Source of the DNA: Mycolicibacterium sp. CR10
GTDB taxonomy: Bacteria > Actinomycetota > Actinomycetes > Mycobacteriales > Mycobacteriaceae
Assembly: GCF_005222675.1 (NCBI RefSeq)
Contig: NZ_STGE01000056.1
Coordinates: forward strand, 62,001 to 126,000
Direction of reading: 5' to 3'
Length of the DNA: 64,000 nt
Shown here in pieces: positions 15,719-24,854 of the stretch. The notes under the pieces were generated by a model. The model did no database searches, was not told the DNA's origin, and saw only the letters and a list, made by a program, of their open reading frames with translations. A program made the translations under genes and the position numbers. Position 1 is the stretch's first letter, and every line of letters begins with the position of its first letter.

Positions 15719-18234
15719 AGCTTGAACTCCTTGAGCGTCGTCTCGAGCGCTTCACCGGCCTCGGGGATCGGCGTCTCGGAATACAAGTAGCGCAGCCTCT
15801 TTCGCTTCAGCGCGTCGCGCACCTTGGCCACGACCTCGGGCGCGTCCTTCTCCATCTCGTCGAGAATCGAGAGCAGGTAACGCCTGTGGCCTTGCTGTGC
15901 CTCGACCCCGGGGGCCACGATGCGGGTGCCGATGCGGCCTGCGCCGCCCTTTGCCTCGACGATGATGATGGTCCCGTCGTCGAGTTCGAAGACCAGGTCG
16001 AGAACACCGCGGCCGTGCCCGTGGTAGATCTTGGCAGCCGGGTTGTCCGCACCTTTGAACATCCGTTTCACGGCCTGCTCGGCCGACCGCTCCCCGATGT
16101 CCTCCGATATCTGTACTGCGTTGCCGCGCAGTATCTTTGCCAACTCGTCATCCGCCGTCGCCGCCGCCTTACCAAGCTGAGAAGCGCGTGAATGACGAAG
16201 CCGCTTCAGGGCTTCGGTCTCGTTGATCACATACTCCTCGAGCACGCCGATCTTGAATCGCGCGACGAGGATCTTCGGCGATCGGTGGCCGTAGACCTCC
16301 ACCCACTCGCCGTTGATCTCGACGGTGAAGTACTTGAAGCCGAACGCCGCGAACGCCTTCGCGGCCCACTTCCTTATCTGTTCGATCAGGTCGGCGAGCA
16401 CCTGGCGGACGCGGCGGGCGGCGCGGGACAGCCGGCGCACCCGCTGGGTCGCCTGTTCACCCTGCGCCGCGGCGTTGGCCTCCTTGGCCGCGTCGTCGAA
16501 TGCCTCGTCGAAGGCCTTGCGCTGCTTGGCCACATCGTCGGCGAGTTTGTCGCCCAGCCCGGGCAGCGGCCTGGCGAGATCGGCGCCGATCTGGTTGCCC
16601 TCGCGCCGCAGCGTGGCCAGGGCCGCCTCATCGAGGGCGTCGGCCGCCAGCGCGGTTCGTCGCAGAGCGACCACGGCGCGGAATGCCTTCGCAGCGGCCG
16701 ACAGATCGATGGCCGCGCCGACGACGTCAAGAGCGAGCCAGAACAGCGACGGCTCCTCCTCGGAGATCGCTCGCGCCTTGTCGTAATCGGTACCGCTGGC
16801 GGCCGATTCGAGGCGATATTCGGCGACGTGCTCGTAGACGGTGTAGGTGCTGATCGCCGCCGCGCCCGCACCTGCGACGAAGGTGCCCGCGGCGACCAGG
16901 CTGCTCCCGCCCGTCGGGATGGCGGCCAGAATCCCGAGGCCGATGGCCACCACGGCGAGCAGAAGACTGCGGTCGGACTCGTCACCGCGCACCTCGGCCG
17001 ACTTCTCATCCACCCAGTTGCGTTTCCACTGACTGTCCGCCGCCTCGGCCTTCGTCTCGTCGAGGACCTTCGATTGCTTCCACACCGAGAAGCGGCCGTC
17101 CAGGCCGTCGCGCACCTTCTGGATGTTGTCGAGGACGTCCTGCGACCTCTCCGCGATCTGCTTGGCGTTGTCGCCGGTGGCGCCCGTCGCCAAGTCCTCG
17201 AGCGCATCGACGTCGTCGGTGAATGCAGCCAGAACCGGGAACTCCTCGATCTCAGCCTCGCGCAGCAGCGTGAATTGCTTTTCGGCCGCGTCGATCTCCA
17301 CGGTCAGACGCTCGTACTCGGCGCGGCCTTCGTCCGATACGGCGCGGGACCCCGCCCCGGCGCCCGGCTCGAGATCAGGGTCGGGCTTGAGCGCGCTCTG
17401 GCGCTGCGCCTCCAAGGTGTTGATCCGCTTTCGCAGTCGCGCCAGTTCGCCTGCCGCCGCGGCAAGGTCGGAGACCTCGTCTGTCGGCTTCATCGAATGC
17501 GTCTTCACCGAGACGGCCCAGAGTCCGGCTTCGAGCGTCTGGGTGGTGGTCACCACGTCGTAGCGCAGCAGCTCGTCGTAGACGCGGTCCTCGCTGGCCT
17601 TGAGCCGCTCGAGAACCTTTGCCTCCGCGGACTTTCGGAAGGTGTCGAGGAAGGCATCGCGCTCGGCCAGGATCGAGGTCAGCGCCCGGCGGGTGGCCTG
17701 CACGGCGGCGGTGCGACGCTGATGGATCACCGCCACCCGCCGCTCGACTGCGTCCCTGGGTTCGTCGCGGACTTCCCACGCCTCCGACGTCACGCTCGCT
17801 TGGAATGCGTCGACGAACGCCTTGGTCGCCTTGGTGCCCGCGGTCAGGTTGAAGAACATCAACTGACGGCGGTTGTATGCCTCCGACTCCGAGAACTGCA
17901 CACCGTCGAACTCGACGATCGACCGGCCCGGCTCGACGTAGGGCACCACGCCGCCGAACAGCTGCCCGGTGACCGCGGCCACCGCGGCCTGGAACTCCGT
18001 CTGCGTGCCCGCGGCCGCTGTGGCCCGATTGCCGAGCACCTCCGGCGACGTCGCGCGGTCCCAGGGATCCAGCAACGCGACGGACCGCGGCCGCTGTGCC
18101 GGCGCGGGACGTTCGAGTTCGCCCGTGGCCTGCTCGTACAACGGCTGCGAGTACGACCCGGCACCGGCACCGGGACGCGTGACAACGTCATAGGTTCGCG
18201 GTCCGTCGCCCTCCAGGTCGTCGCCGTCAGCCAC
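15715..18234 (-). CDS. Second eCIS effector, paralogue lacking the DUF4157 head
   Basis: 839 aa. Colinear with the body and C-terminus of the 1006-aa neighbour: IVEFDGVQFSESEAYNRRQL, the charged helices, the Gly/Ala hydrophobic stretch (VVAIGLGILAAIPTGGSSLV, about residues 425-470), RHSRASQLGKAA, and the C-terminal GVLDLVFELDDGTIIIVEAK, then QQGHRRYLLSIL. The DUF4157 domain is missing, but the SPEVLGNRATA motif (about residue 64) matches the segment that precedes DUF4157 in the neighbour. The pair arose by tandem duplication with loss or gain of the head. The shared ExK site suggests a PD-(D/E)XK-type fold; the target is unknown. Confidence 0.85.
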   Translation of the reverse strand: MADGDDLEGDGPRTYDVVTRPGAGAGSYSQPLYEQATGELERPAPAQRPRSVALLDPWDRATSPEVLGNRATAAAGTQTEFQAAVAAVTGQLFGGVVPYVEPGRSIVEFDGVQFSESEAYNRRQLMFFNLTAGTKATKAFVDAFQASVTSEAWEVRDEPRDAVERRVAVIHQRRTAAVQATRRALTSILAERDAFLDTFRKSAEAKVLERLKASEDRVYDELLRYDVVTTTQTLEAGLWAVSVKTHSMKPTDEVSDLAAAAGELARLRKRINTLEAQRQSALKPDPDLEPGAGAGSRAVSDEGRAEYERLTVEIDAAEKQFTLLREAEIEEFPVLAAFTDDVDALEDLATGATGDNAKQIAERSQDVLDNIQKVRDGLDGRFSVWKQSKVLDETKAEAADSQWKRNWVDEKSAEVRGDESDRSLLLAVVAIGLGILAAIPTGGSSLVAAGTFVAGAGAAAISTYTVYEHVAEYRLESAASGTDYDKARAISEEEPSLFWLALDVVGAAIDLSAAAKAFRAVVALRRTALAADALDEAALATLRREGNQIGADLARPLPGLGDKLADDVAKQRKAFDEAFDDAAKEANAAAQGEQATQRVRRLSRAARRVRQVLADLIEQIRKWAAKAFAAFGFKYFTVEINGEWVEVYGHRSPKILVARFKIGVLEEYVINETEALKRLRHSRASQLGKAAATADDELAKILRGNAVQISEDIGERSAEQAVKRMFKGADNPAAKIYHGHGRGVLDLVFELDDGTIIIVEAKGGAGRIGTRIVAPGVEAQQGHRRYLLSILDEMEKDAPEVVAKVRDALKRKRLRYLYSETPIPEAGEALETTLKEFKL

Positions 18235-18255
18235 CGCGGTCCCCGTGCCCGGCGT

Positions 18256-20493
18256 TCACGACGCCCGCCCGGCCATGTGCTCGAAGACAGCGGCGTACCA
18301 GTCGCCGAGCTGGGTCTCGGTCGGTACGCGACCCTCCTTCTGCAGCTCTCGGGCCAGTGCGATCACGACGTGCCGCGTCGTGATCGACTCGCCGCGGTCG
18401 GCCGCCAACAGTGCGGCATGCCGCGCGGCAGCCACGATCGCGGCGCCGGTGACCTCGAATCGCTCGGCGAGGAACTCGACGTCAAGGTCACCGGTCGGCG
18501 CCGAGCACGGGAAGGCCAGTGTCCAGATACGTTGGCGCAGAACGAGTTCGGGCGCGGGAAACGCGACGATGTGGGCAAGTCGGCGGGCGAACGCGGCGTC
18601 GAGATGGTCGGCGAGATTGGTGGCCAGCACCGCCAGTCCCTCGTAGGCCTCCATCCGCTGCAACAGGTAGGCGACTTCGATGTTGGCGTACCGGTCGTGG
18701 GCGTCACGCACCTCTGAGCGCTTGCCGAAAAGGGCCTCGGCCTCGTCGAAGAAGAGGATGGCGTTGCTCGTCTCGGCCTCGTCGAAGATCCGGCCGAGAT
18801 TCTTCTCCGTCTCACCGACGTACTTGCTCACCACCGACGCGAGGTCGACGGCGAAGAGGTCGAGCCCGAGGTGGCCGGCGAGCACCTCGGCGGCCATCGT
18901 CTTACCGGTGCCGCTGGGACCGGCGAACAGCACCGCGAGTCCGCGCCCGCGGGTGCTGCGGCCGAATCCCCACTCGTCGAGGACACGCGACCGGTGCCGC
19001 ACAGCCGCCGCGATCTCGCGCAGCTGTCCGACGGTCGCGTCCGGAAGCACGATGTCGTCCCACGTGGCGACGGCGCCGATACGCCGGGCCAGGGCGTCGA
19101 GCCGGTGATGCGACGCCTCGCGGGCGGCGGCGAGCAGATCAGCACGACGGACCGAACGCGCGGGCCGCAGCCCGTCGGCGTTCACGAGCCTGCACCTGGC
19201 GGCGGCGACGTCGGCGGCCGACGCTATCGCGTCGGGACCGAGCCGGAAGGTGGCGGCGACGTTGGCAACGTCGGCACGGTCGGCGACAAGCGATACCGCG
19301 GCGAGCCGCTGGCGCCAGATGGCGGTGCGACGTTCGACGTCGGGGATGGCGACAGGCTCGCGAACGACACGGACGTCGGGCACTGCGATGGCGAGGTCGA
19401 AGGGCGCAGACGCGCACGCCACGACCGGCGTCTGCGCTCTGGCGGCCACCGCGGCGACCGCTTGCCGCACCGCGAACGCTGCCGGGTCGGCCATCGTCTC
19501 GGCCTCCTCGAGCACGATGACCGCGCCGGAGAGGAGGGCTTCGCGGGCCACCGTGAGCGAAAGGGGCTCGCGCGCTTCGGGGCCGGTGGCCAGCATCGGG
19601 GTGCGCACTCTCAGCAGAGGTCGGGCGGTCGTGGCAGCGATCGCCGCGGCGACGGCGAGTGTGGCCCCCGCCGGTCCGTCGAGCTGGACAACCACGTCGT
19701 GATCGTCGTCCTGGTACAGCGCAGCGAGTGGATGGTCGAGCACATCGGCACCGAGCGCCGCGCCGCGAGCCACCTCGGCGGGTCGTCGCTCGAGCGTGAC
19801 GCCGTCGGCGACGCCGGACGGCCGCGGCAGGCCGACGAGCACGTCGACGACGGCGGGCGGGGCCGTGAAGGTCCACCGCGGAAACGGCCCGTCGCCCCGA
19901 AACGAGACCAGCCCGGCCCGACCCAGGGCCGACGCTGGGCCGAACCACGGGCGCAGCTGCCACGGCGACTCGGCCGCGGTGCCGAGCAGACGCAACGCCA
20001 AGCCGACCGTCGGCTCGTTGATGAGCCGGTCGTCGTGCAGCCAGGCGAACACCCGGCCCAGCTCGGGCGCCAGTTCCGGGACCGCCGCGAGGATCAGGAT
20101 GTCCACGTCCACGTCGTCGAGTTGCGCCGCGCGCCGCAATCGCCACAGAGACGTCTCCCCGTGGTCTCCGACCCCTTCTGCGGAGGCGCGCCGATCGTCG
20201 GCGGCCGCGTGAAGAGCAGCGATCAGCTCGGCCGCCTCTGTCGGCAGCGATCTCGCATCACCCGGCGGGGTGGCCAGCAGGCGGTCGACCTCGGCGTCGC
20301 CCACCGCGAGCGCGGCAAGCCCGGGCGGCTCGTCGACGCGCTCGGCCCGGACGGCGAGCACCTCGGCGGCCAACAGCAGCCGGACCCGATCCAGCCGCAA
20401 CCGGATCTCCGCATCCGCGCTCTGCGCGTTGTCCGCGGCGGCGCGCAGTGCGCTCATCAGGAGTGCGGAGTCGTCGGGACAGGCGGTCATCAC
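18256..20493 (-). CDS. AAA+ ATPase of the contractile injection system (Afp15/Pvc15-like)
   Basis: 745 aa. The C-terminal AAA+ module has Walker A AGPSGTGKT (about residue 520), Walker B AILFFDEAEALFGKRSEV (about 575), then YANIEVAYLLQRME, the sensor ATNLADHLDAAFARR with the arginine finger region, and a helical lid. The N-terminal half holds a degenerate second nucleotide-binding-like domain (DGPAGATLAVAAAIAATTAR, then GAVIVLEEAETMAD). Every eCIS encodes such an ATPase; it is thought to help assembly or cargo handling rather than sheath recycling, because these particles fire once. Its position between the candidate tape measure and the effectors matches the Afp/PVC order. Starts with ATG, 4-bp overlap with the gene upstream. 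Confidence 0.93.
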   Translation of the reverse strand: MMTACPDDSALLMSALRAAADNAQSADAEIRLRLDRVRLLLAAEVLAVRAERVDEPPGLAALAVGDAEVDRLLATPPGDARSLPTEAAELIAALHAAADDRRASAEGVGDHGETSLWRLRRAAQLDDVDVDILILAAVPELAPELGRVFAWLHDDRLINEPTVGLALRLLGTAAESPWQLRPWFGPASALGRAGLVSFRGDGPFPRWTFTAPPAVVDVLVGLPRPSGVADGVTLERRPAEVARGAALGADVLDHPLAALYQDDDHDVVVQLDGPAGATLAVAAAIAATTARPLLRVRTPMLATGPEAREPLSLTVAREALLSGAVIVLEEAETMADPAAFAVRQAVAAVAARAQTPVVACASAPFDLAIAVPDVRVVREPVAIPDVERRTAIWRQRLAAVSLVADRADVANVAATFRLGPDAIASAADVAAARCRLVNADGLRPARSVRRADLLAAAREASHHRLDALARRIGAVATWDDIVLPDATVGQLREIAAAVRHRSRVLDEWGFGRSTRGRGLAVLFAGPSGTGKTMAAEVLAGHLGLDLFAVDLASVVSKYVGETEKNLGRIFDEAETSNAILFFDEAEALFGKRSEVRDAHDRYANIEVAYLLQRMEAYEGLAVLATNLADHLDAAFARRLAHIVAFPAPELVLRQRIWTLAFPCSAPTGDLDVEFLAERFEVTGAAIVAAARHAALLAADRGESITTRHVVIALARELQKEGRVPTETQLGDWYAAVFEHMAGRAS

Positions 20494-22052
20494 AGCTCCC
20501 GTTCGAAGATGATGCGGCCACCGGGCAACCAGGGCACTTCACGGCGGTCGCCGGGCCAGCCCGCGAGCACGAGCACCAGCCGCAGGGGGACGTCGGGCAG
20601 ATCCAAGCGCAGCCCGTCGGCCGCGACGTCGACGATCGCGCGGCCGATGAGGAAGTTCGCGGCGACGTAGGCGGGGCGGCCGGCGGCGAAGTGCGGTAGG
20701 TGCCGGGTGAACAGCCTCAGAAGAGCGAGCGAGGTGACAGCGACAAGCGAGACCAGTTCGGTCACCGGCGACCGGATCACCGAGCCGACGTCGAGGTGAC
20801 GCCGGTCCGTGGGCCGCACGCGGCCCAGCGGTGCGCCGGTCTCCCGGCGGAACCGGGCGCGCACATCGCGCACCGCCATCCGCGCCGAGGACGCATCGAC
20901 CTCGGCGACCAGGGCCGCGACATCGTCGGCGCTCGGTACCCGCGGGCAACCGGCCGCCAACGCCACCACCGGGTCGTGACGGGCGCCCCGGCGGTGCGAC
21001 TCAGGAAGCAACGCCAGCAGGACAAGCCAGCGCAACGTGTCGCGCCGGTTGGGGAAGTGGCGCGCCAACACCTCATCGAGGCCCACCATGTCGGGCACCG
21101 CCAGCAGCAGCCCGCCCCACGGCGTGGCCGCGACCATCGGCTCATCCTCTTCACCGTCGTCGGCGCGCAGCGGCGGTGCGGCCGGACGCCAGGCATCGGG
21201 ATCTAGGCCCGCGCGGGCCGCGACGGTGGCAAGAATCGTTGGCGGCGGCGCGTTCCCGGAGTCCAACCATGCCGGGATGGCCTGCGCGATCTCGGCTGCG
21301 CCGCGAACGGCCGCGGCCGACGGCGCGGCGACCGCGGCGGCCAGCTGGGCAAGCAGGTGCAGGGTCAGCGGCGCAGGTGCGGCCGCGAACGGACCGGCGC
21401 AGCGCCAAGCGTCCACCAGTGCACGGGCCTCCCCGGGGCCGATGGCCGAGTCGGCACCATCCGCCTCCGCCACCAGCAGTGCGACGAGCGCCGACAAATC
21501 GGAGTCATCGACCGTCGCGGCCACTCTGGCCAACGCCGAGTCACTGCTGAGCACGGCCAGCGCAGCGGTCGCGCTGCCTCCAGTCCGCGCATGGGCGGCA
21601 AGCACTTTCATCACCACCGACCCCGGTCGCCCACCCAGCAGAGGCCGAAACGACTCGTGCTCCCATCGTGTCGCTGCCCGCCCGCGGGCTACGTCGTCGA
21701 GCAGACATGCCACGCGATGGGCCGGTGACGGATAGCGGACCAGCCAGCGGGGGTCGGGGTCGGCAGAAAGGGCGCGGCGCACCGCATTGGCGAGGCCGCG
21801 GCCCCAAGCGTCGCCGACGGCCACCGACGACGTGGCCGCCGTCGACCCGCGCACGACGACACGAAGGTCGAGGTGTCGCACCACGACGACCTCGTCTCCG
21901 CCGGGCAGGCCGGCGAGCAGCTCCCGGCAGCGCGAAGGCACCGACGTCGCCGCCACGTCGTCCAGCACTGCGCGCACCGCAGCAGGTGCCGGGTGGGTAC
22001 TGGGAACGCGGTACCGCACCGACAGTCGCTCGACAAGGACGCGACCGCCCAA
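20490..22052 (-). CDS. Candidate eCIS tape-measure or assembly protein
   Basis: About 520 aa from a TTG at 22052 that overlaps the stop of the preceding small gene and has GAAGG eight bases upstream. A later GTG (SVRY) would drop about 11 residues. N-terminus: RVLVERLSVRYRVP, then a helical Ala/Val-rich middle. C-terminus: LPDVPLRLVLVLAGWPGDRR and PWLPGGRIIFEREL. The position next to the AAA+ ATPase is where Afp/PVC clusters put the length-control protein. The two ends faintly recall the contractile-injection tape-measure family: N-terminal strand, then a final Trp/Pro-rich hydrophobic stretch. The assignment is by context and weak motif, so it could be a different assembly factor. Confidence 0.6.
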   Translation of the reverse strand: MGGRVLVERLSVRYRVPSTHPAPAAVRAVLDDVAATSVPSRCRELLAGLPGGDEVVVVRHLDLRVVVRGSTAATSSVAVGDAWGRGLANAVRRALSADPDPRWLVRYPSPAHRVACLLDDVARGRAATRWEHESFRPLLGGRPGSVVMKVLAAHARTGGSATAALAVLSSDSALARVAATVDDSDLSALVALLVAEADGADSAIGPGEARALVDAWRCAGPFAAAPAPLTLHLLAQLAAAVAAPSAAAVRGAAEIAQAIPAWLDSGNAPPPTILATVAARAGLDPDAWRPAAPPLRADDGEEDEPMVAATPWGGLLLAVPDMVGLDEVLARHFPNRRDTLRWLVLLALLPESHRRGARHDPVVALAAGCPRVPSADDVAALVAEVDASSARMAVRDVRARFRRETGAPLGRVRPTDRRHLDVGSVIRSPVTELVSLVAVTSLALLRLFTRHLPHFAAGRPAYVAANFLIGRAIVDVAADGLRLDLPDVPLRLVLVLAGWPGDRREVPWLPGGRIIFEREL

Positions 22053-22053
22053 C

Positions 22054-22257
22054 TCAGCCGCCTTCGACCGCGGCCGCGGTGCCGACCACCGCATCGCCGG
22101 CCAGCAGTTCCTCGAGCACCTGCACGGCACCGTCGATGCGAAGGATCACCGCGCGCAACTCGTCGCGCTGGCGGTCGAGCATCGCCAGTCGCTCCTCCCC
22201 CAGCGTCCGCTCGGCCTGCAGCTCGAGCAGCCGATCCCGAACTTCCTCGGTCGTCAT
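22054..22257 (-). CDS. Small coiled-coil protein in the eCIS operon
   Basis: 67 aa with a strong GAGGAGG site before the ATG. The first about 45 residues are a heptad-type helix (VRDRLLELQAERTLGEERLA, then LDRQRDELRAVILRIDGAVQ). The tail is Ala/Val/Gly-rich. It resembles a small coiled-coil chaperone or structural clamp. Unknown family. Its stop overlaps the TTG start of the next gene. Confidence 0.7.
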   Translation of the reverse strand: MTTEEVRDRLLELQAERTLGEERLAMLDRQRDELRAVILRIDGAVQVLEELLAGDAVVGTAAAVEGG

Positions 22258-22292
22258 GTCACCTACCTCCTCGTTGTGCCACCCCGGATCGC

Positions 22293-24191
22293 TCACAAGC
22301 CGGGCGTGAAGACCACCACGTAGTTGATGCGGTGCAGCGACGCCCCCGGGGTGCCGCACTCCCAGTGCACGGTCACCGTGGCGCGCTTCGGCCCGATCTT
22401 GGCGGCGTTGGTGACCCACAGTCCCCACTGCGCACCGTCGGGTGTCTCGACGTTGGCGAAGCCCACGGTCGCCTGCGCCGACTCGATGACGGGCAGCCGC
22501 GACTCGACGTCGAACGTGAAGTTGCCGGAGGTGTTGAAGATTGTGACGACGATGGGCCCCGGCTCGATCGTCCCGACTTTGACGTCCACGGGGATGCGGA
22601 CCGCGGTGGCCACCGGACCGAGCAGGTACTGCGCCCCAGCCCATACCGAGGCGTCGGCCTCGACGTCCCATGTGTGGACGCCGCCGCCCCACCCGGGGTG
22701 GGCGGGCGCGGGGCTCTTCCCCAACGAGCCGATGCGGCCGGCAACGGCGACCTCGTCGGAGACCCGCAACCGGCGCGCGACGACAGACAGCTGGCCGTCG
22801 GCGTCGTTGATGACCCGGGTGTTGAAATCCTGTGTGAGACCGGCGAAATGGAAGTCGACGAACGGGGTGCCCGCACCGGGGACGTTCGCCGACCCGCCGA
22901 GCTCGAGGCTGCCCCCCTGCTCGGTGCTCAATCGGCTGTTGGCACCCCACCGCAGGTCACCGCCGAGCACGTCGAGGCGGGCCTTCGGATCGGTGACGCC
23001 GACGCCGACGTTGCCGCCCGCGGCCAGGAACAGCCTGCCGTCGGCCACGCTGGTCTCGGCGAAGTTCAACCCCGAGACCCCGGCGAGCTTCTGGTTCACG
23101 TGCCACTTCGTCAGCCCGCCGACAGTCTCGAACGACAACAGCTCTTCGTTCTGCCCCTCGGCACGGATCGACAGCGGTCGGGTGGGGGTGGCGGTGCCCA
23201 CCCCCACCCGCCCGCCGCGACGGACGAACAGTCGCGGGACGGCGGTGCCGGTCTCGACGACGCTGAGACCGGCCTTCGCGTCGACGTTCGCACCGACAGA
23301 CCAGATCTCCGCGCCGTTGGGGTCTTCGACGCGGAGCACGGCTTGACGGGCGCCGAGCGCGCGGACCGACAGCGCGGTGGTGTCGACGGCGGCGGTGCCG
23401 ATGCCCGCCTGACGTTCCACGTTGAGCGAGCCCCGGACGTCGACGAGCACACCGGGATCGGCGGCGCCCGGCGGCGTGTGGTGGCGGTCGGCCAGCACGA
23501 TGTTTCCCGACTCGGAAAGCAGCCGGTCGGCGACCGAGCCGCCGTAGATGCGTCCGCTGTCCACCTGTGCCCTTTCGGCCGCGGTGGTCTTGGTCCACCC
23601 GTCGGCGCCGTTCCACTTCACCCAGCCGATCGGCAACAGCCAGCGGCGGCGTTCCTCCTCGTCGGGCAGCGCCTGGGCCGGTACCGACAGGTCGGGAGGC
23701 AGATCCGCCTCCGCCATCTCGCGGCCGGCGAGGACGAGCGCGTCGCGGGGCTTGGGCTGGGGTCCGACGACAACACGGAACGACTCCAGCGACCGGTAGG
23801 TGAGATCGGGGTCTTCGCATCGTTCGTAGCCGGGCCGCGGCGGCATCGCCGGTTGGGCCACGTGGGCGATCCACACCTGCACCCACTGAGCGCCCCCGAT
23901 CTGAGGTTGCTGGAAGGCCACGACGTCCAGGGCGTACGGGTAGAAGACCACGATCTCGCGGGCGTAGCCGTCGGTGGCCAGCCCCGGGTCCACGAAGACG
24001 TCGACCGTGTTCGGGCTTCCCTCGCGCGCCACTTCGCGCAGCCTCAGACCGTGGTAAATCCCCCAGGTGTGCTGGCCGATACTCAACCGGCGTCGCATTG
24101 AGGTCTGGTAGTCCTGTTCGGCGACGAAGTCGAGCGCGCCGAGGTACTGCCCGTCCCGGTAGGTCGGCCGCGCCACCTCGTCGAGCCACAT
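22293..24191 (-). CDS. Tail-fibre-like protein with phage-fibre repeat motifs
   Basis: 632 aa. Residues about 7-90 form the module shared with the 513-aa and 830-aa tip proteins (YLGALDFVAEQDYQ, GIYHGLRLREV, VFVDPGLATDGYAREIVV). From about 230 the sequence is beta-rich with fibre motifs VGVGTATPTRPLSI and VGVGVTDPKARLDVLGG, the pattern common in phage tail fibres that trimerise along a beta-spine. The C-terminal about 130 residues (TWDVEADASVWAGAQYLLGP onward) may be a beta-sandwich receptor-binding head. Likely role: target-cell recognition, comparable to Afp13 or Pvc13. The ligand is unknown. Confidence 0.8.
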   Translation of the reverse strand: MWLDEVARPTYRDGQYLGALDFVAEQDYQTSMRRRLSIGQHTWGIYHGLRLREVAREGSPNTVDVFVDPGLATDGYAREIVVFYPYALDVVAFQQPQIGGAQWVQVWIAHVAQPAMPPRPGYERCEDPDLTYRSLESFRVVVGPQPKPRDALVLAGREMAEADLPPDLSVPAQALPDEEERRRWLLPIGWVKWNGADGWTKTTAAERAQVDSGRIYGGSVADRLLSESGNIVLADRHHTPPGAADPGVLVDVRGSLNVERQAGIGTAAVDTTALSVRALGARQAVLRVEDPNGAEIWSVGANVDAKAGLSVVETGTAVPRLFVRRGGRVGVGTATPTRPLSIRAEGQNEELLSFETVGGLTKWHVNQKLAGVSGLNFAETSVADGRLFLAAGGNVGVGVTDPKARLDVLGGDLRWGANSRLSTEQGGSLELGGSANVPGAGTPFVDFHFAGLTQDFNTRVINDADGQLSVVARRLRVSDEVAVAGRIGSLGKSPAPAHPGWGGGVHTWDVEADASVWAGAQYLLGPVATAVRIPVDVKVGTIEPGPIVVTIFNTSGNFTFDVESRLPVIESAQATVGFANVETPDGAQWGLWVTNAAKIGPKRATVTVHWECGTPGASLHRINYVVVFTPGL

Positions 24192-24194
24192 GGG

Positions 24195-24824
24195 TCAGGC
24201 CTCCTCGCGCTTCGACGTGCTGCCACTCTTCGAGCCACTCGACGTTCCACGCGTGCTGCGGCTGCGCTTGGCCGGTTGTGCGCTGCCGGTCTCACGGGTC
24301 GCGGCGGCGGCCTCGAGGGCTGCCACCCGGTCGAGCAGCTCGGCCAGGGGTGCCATGCGTTCCTCGAGTTCGCCGATGCGCTGCTCGATCGAGTCGAGCC
24401 GATCGGGGCTGACGGCGCGTTCCTCGAGGTCCCCGATCCGTCGTTCGATCGAGGCGAGCCGCTCCGCACCGCCCGGGCGTTCGCGTCGTTCGAGTTCGTC
24501 GACCCGGTCGGCCAGTGACTCGAGCGCGACCACCCGCCGGTTGAGGTCGACGTCCCGGTCGTGTTCGCGGGCCGCCGCGTCGACCGACATCCGCACCACC
24601 TCGTTGCCCCACGTGTGGACCACGACGTGATCGCCCGGCTCAACGGCCGGCATCGGCGCGAGCGCGGCGAGCACTCCGGCGATCGGCGGGAGCGACTCGG
24701 TGACCGTCGTGACGTTGAGCCCCTCGTCACGCAGTTTGTCGGCGGCGCGCAGGGCGTCCACCCCCAGGAACCGGTTCAGGTCGATGACGTCCGGTCGGCT
24801 GCCGGACGATCCCGAAGTCTGCAT
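24195..24824 (-). CDS. Coiled-coil linker protein of the eCIS tip
   Basis: 209 aa. A globular N-terminus (about 1-85: DVIDLNRFLGVDALRAADKL, then EGLNVTTVTESLPPIAGVL) is followed by a repeated heptad helix in which a unit reading RLxSIExRIGxLEER recurs at about residues 122 and 143. The C-terminal tail is Ser/Lys/Arg-rich and probably disordered (SRSTRGTSSGSKSGSTSKRE). The extended coiled coil suggests a stalk or clamp between baseplate and fibres. It lies between two tip-protein genes. No known family recognised. Confidence 0.75.
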   Translation of the reverse strand: MQTSGSSGSRPDVIDLNRFLGVDALRAADKLRDEGLNVTTVTESLPPIAGVLAALAPMPAVEPGDHVVVHTWGNEVVRMSVDAAAREHDRDVDLNRRVVALESLADRVDELERRERPGGAERLASIERRIGDLEERAVSPDRLDSIEQRIGELEERMAPLAELLDRVAALEAAAATRETGSAQPAKRSRSTRGTSSGSKSGSTSKREEA

Positions 24825-24854
24825 TGCGTCACCTCCTCGTTCGTGTCGCCGTGC

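Noticed and set aside
16192..18717. Long open frame of 841 codons on the plus strand opposite the effector and ATPase genes
   Set aside because: It is the mirror of high-GC coding DNA on the other strand: Arg/Gly/His-rich, no domain, no ribosome site. The minus-strand reading has clear domains.
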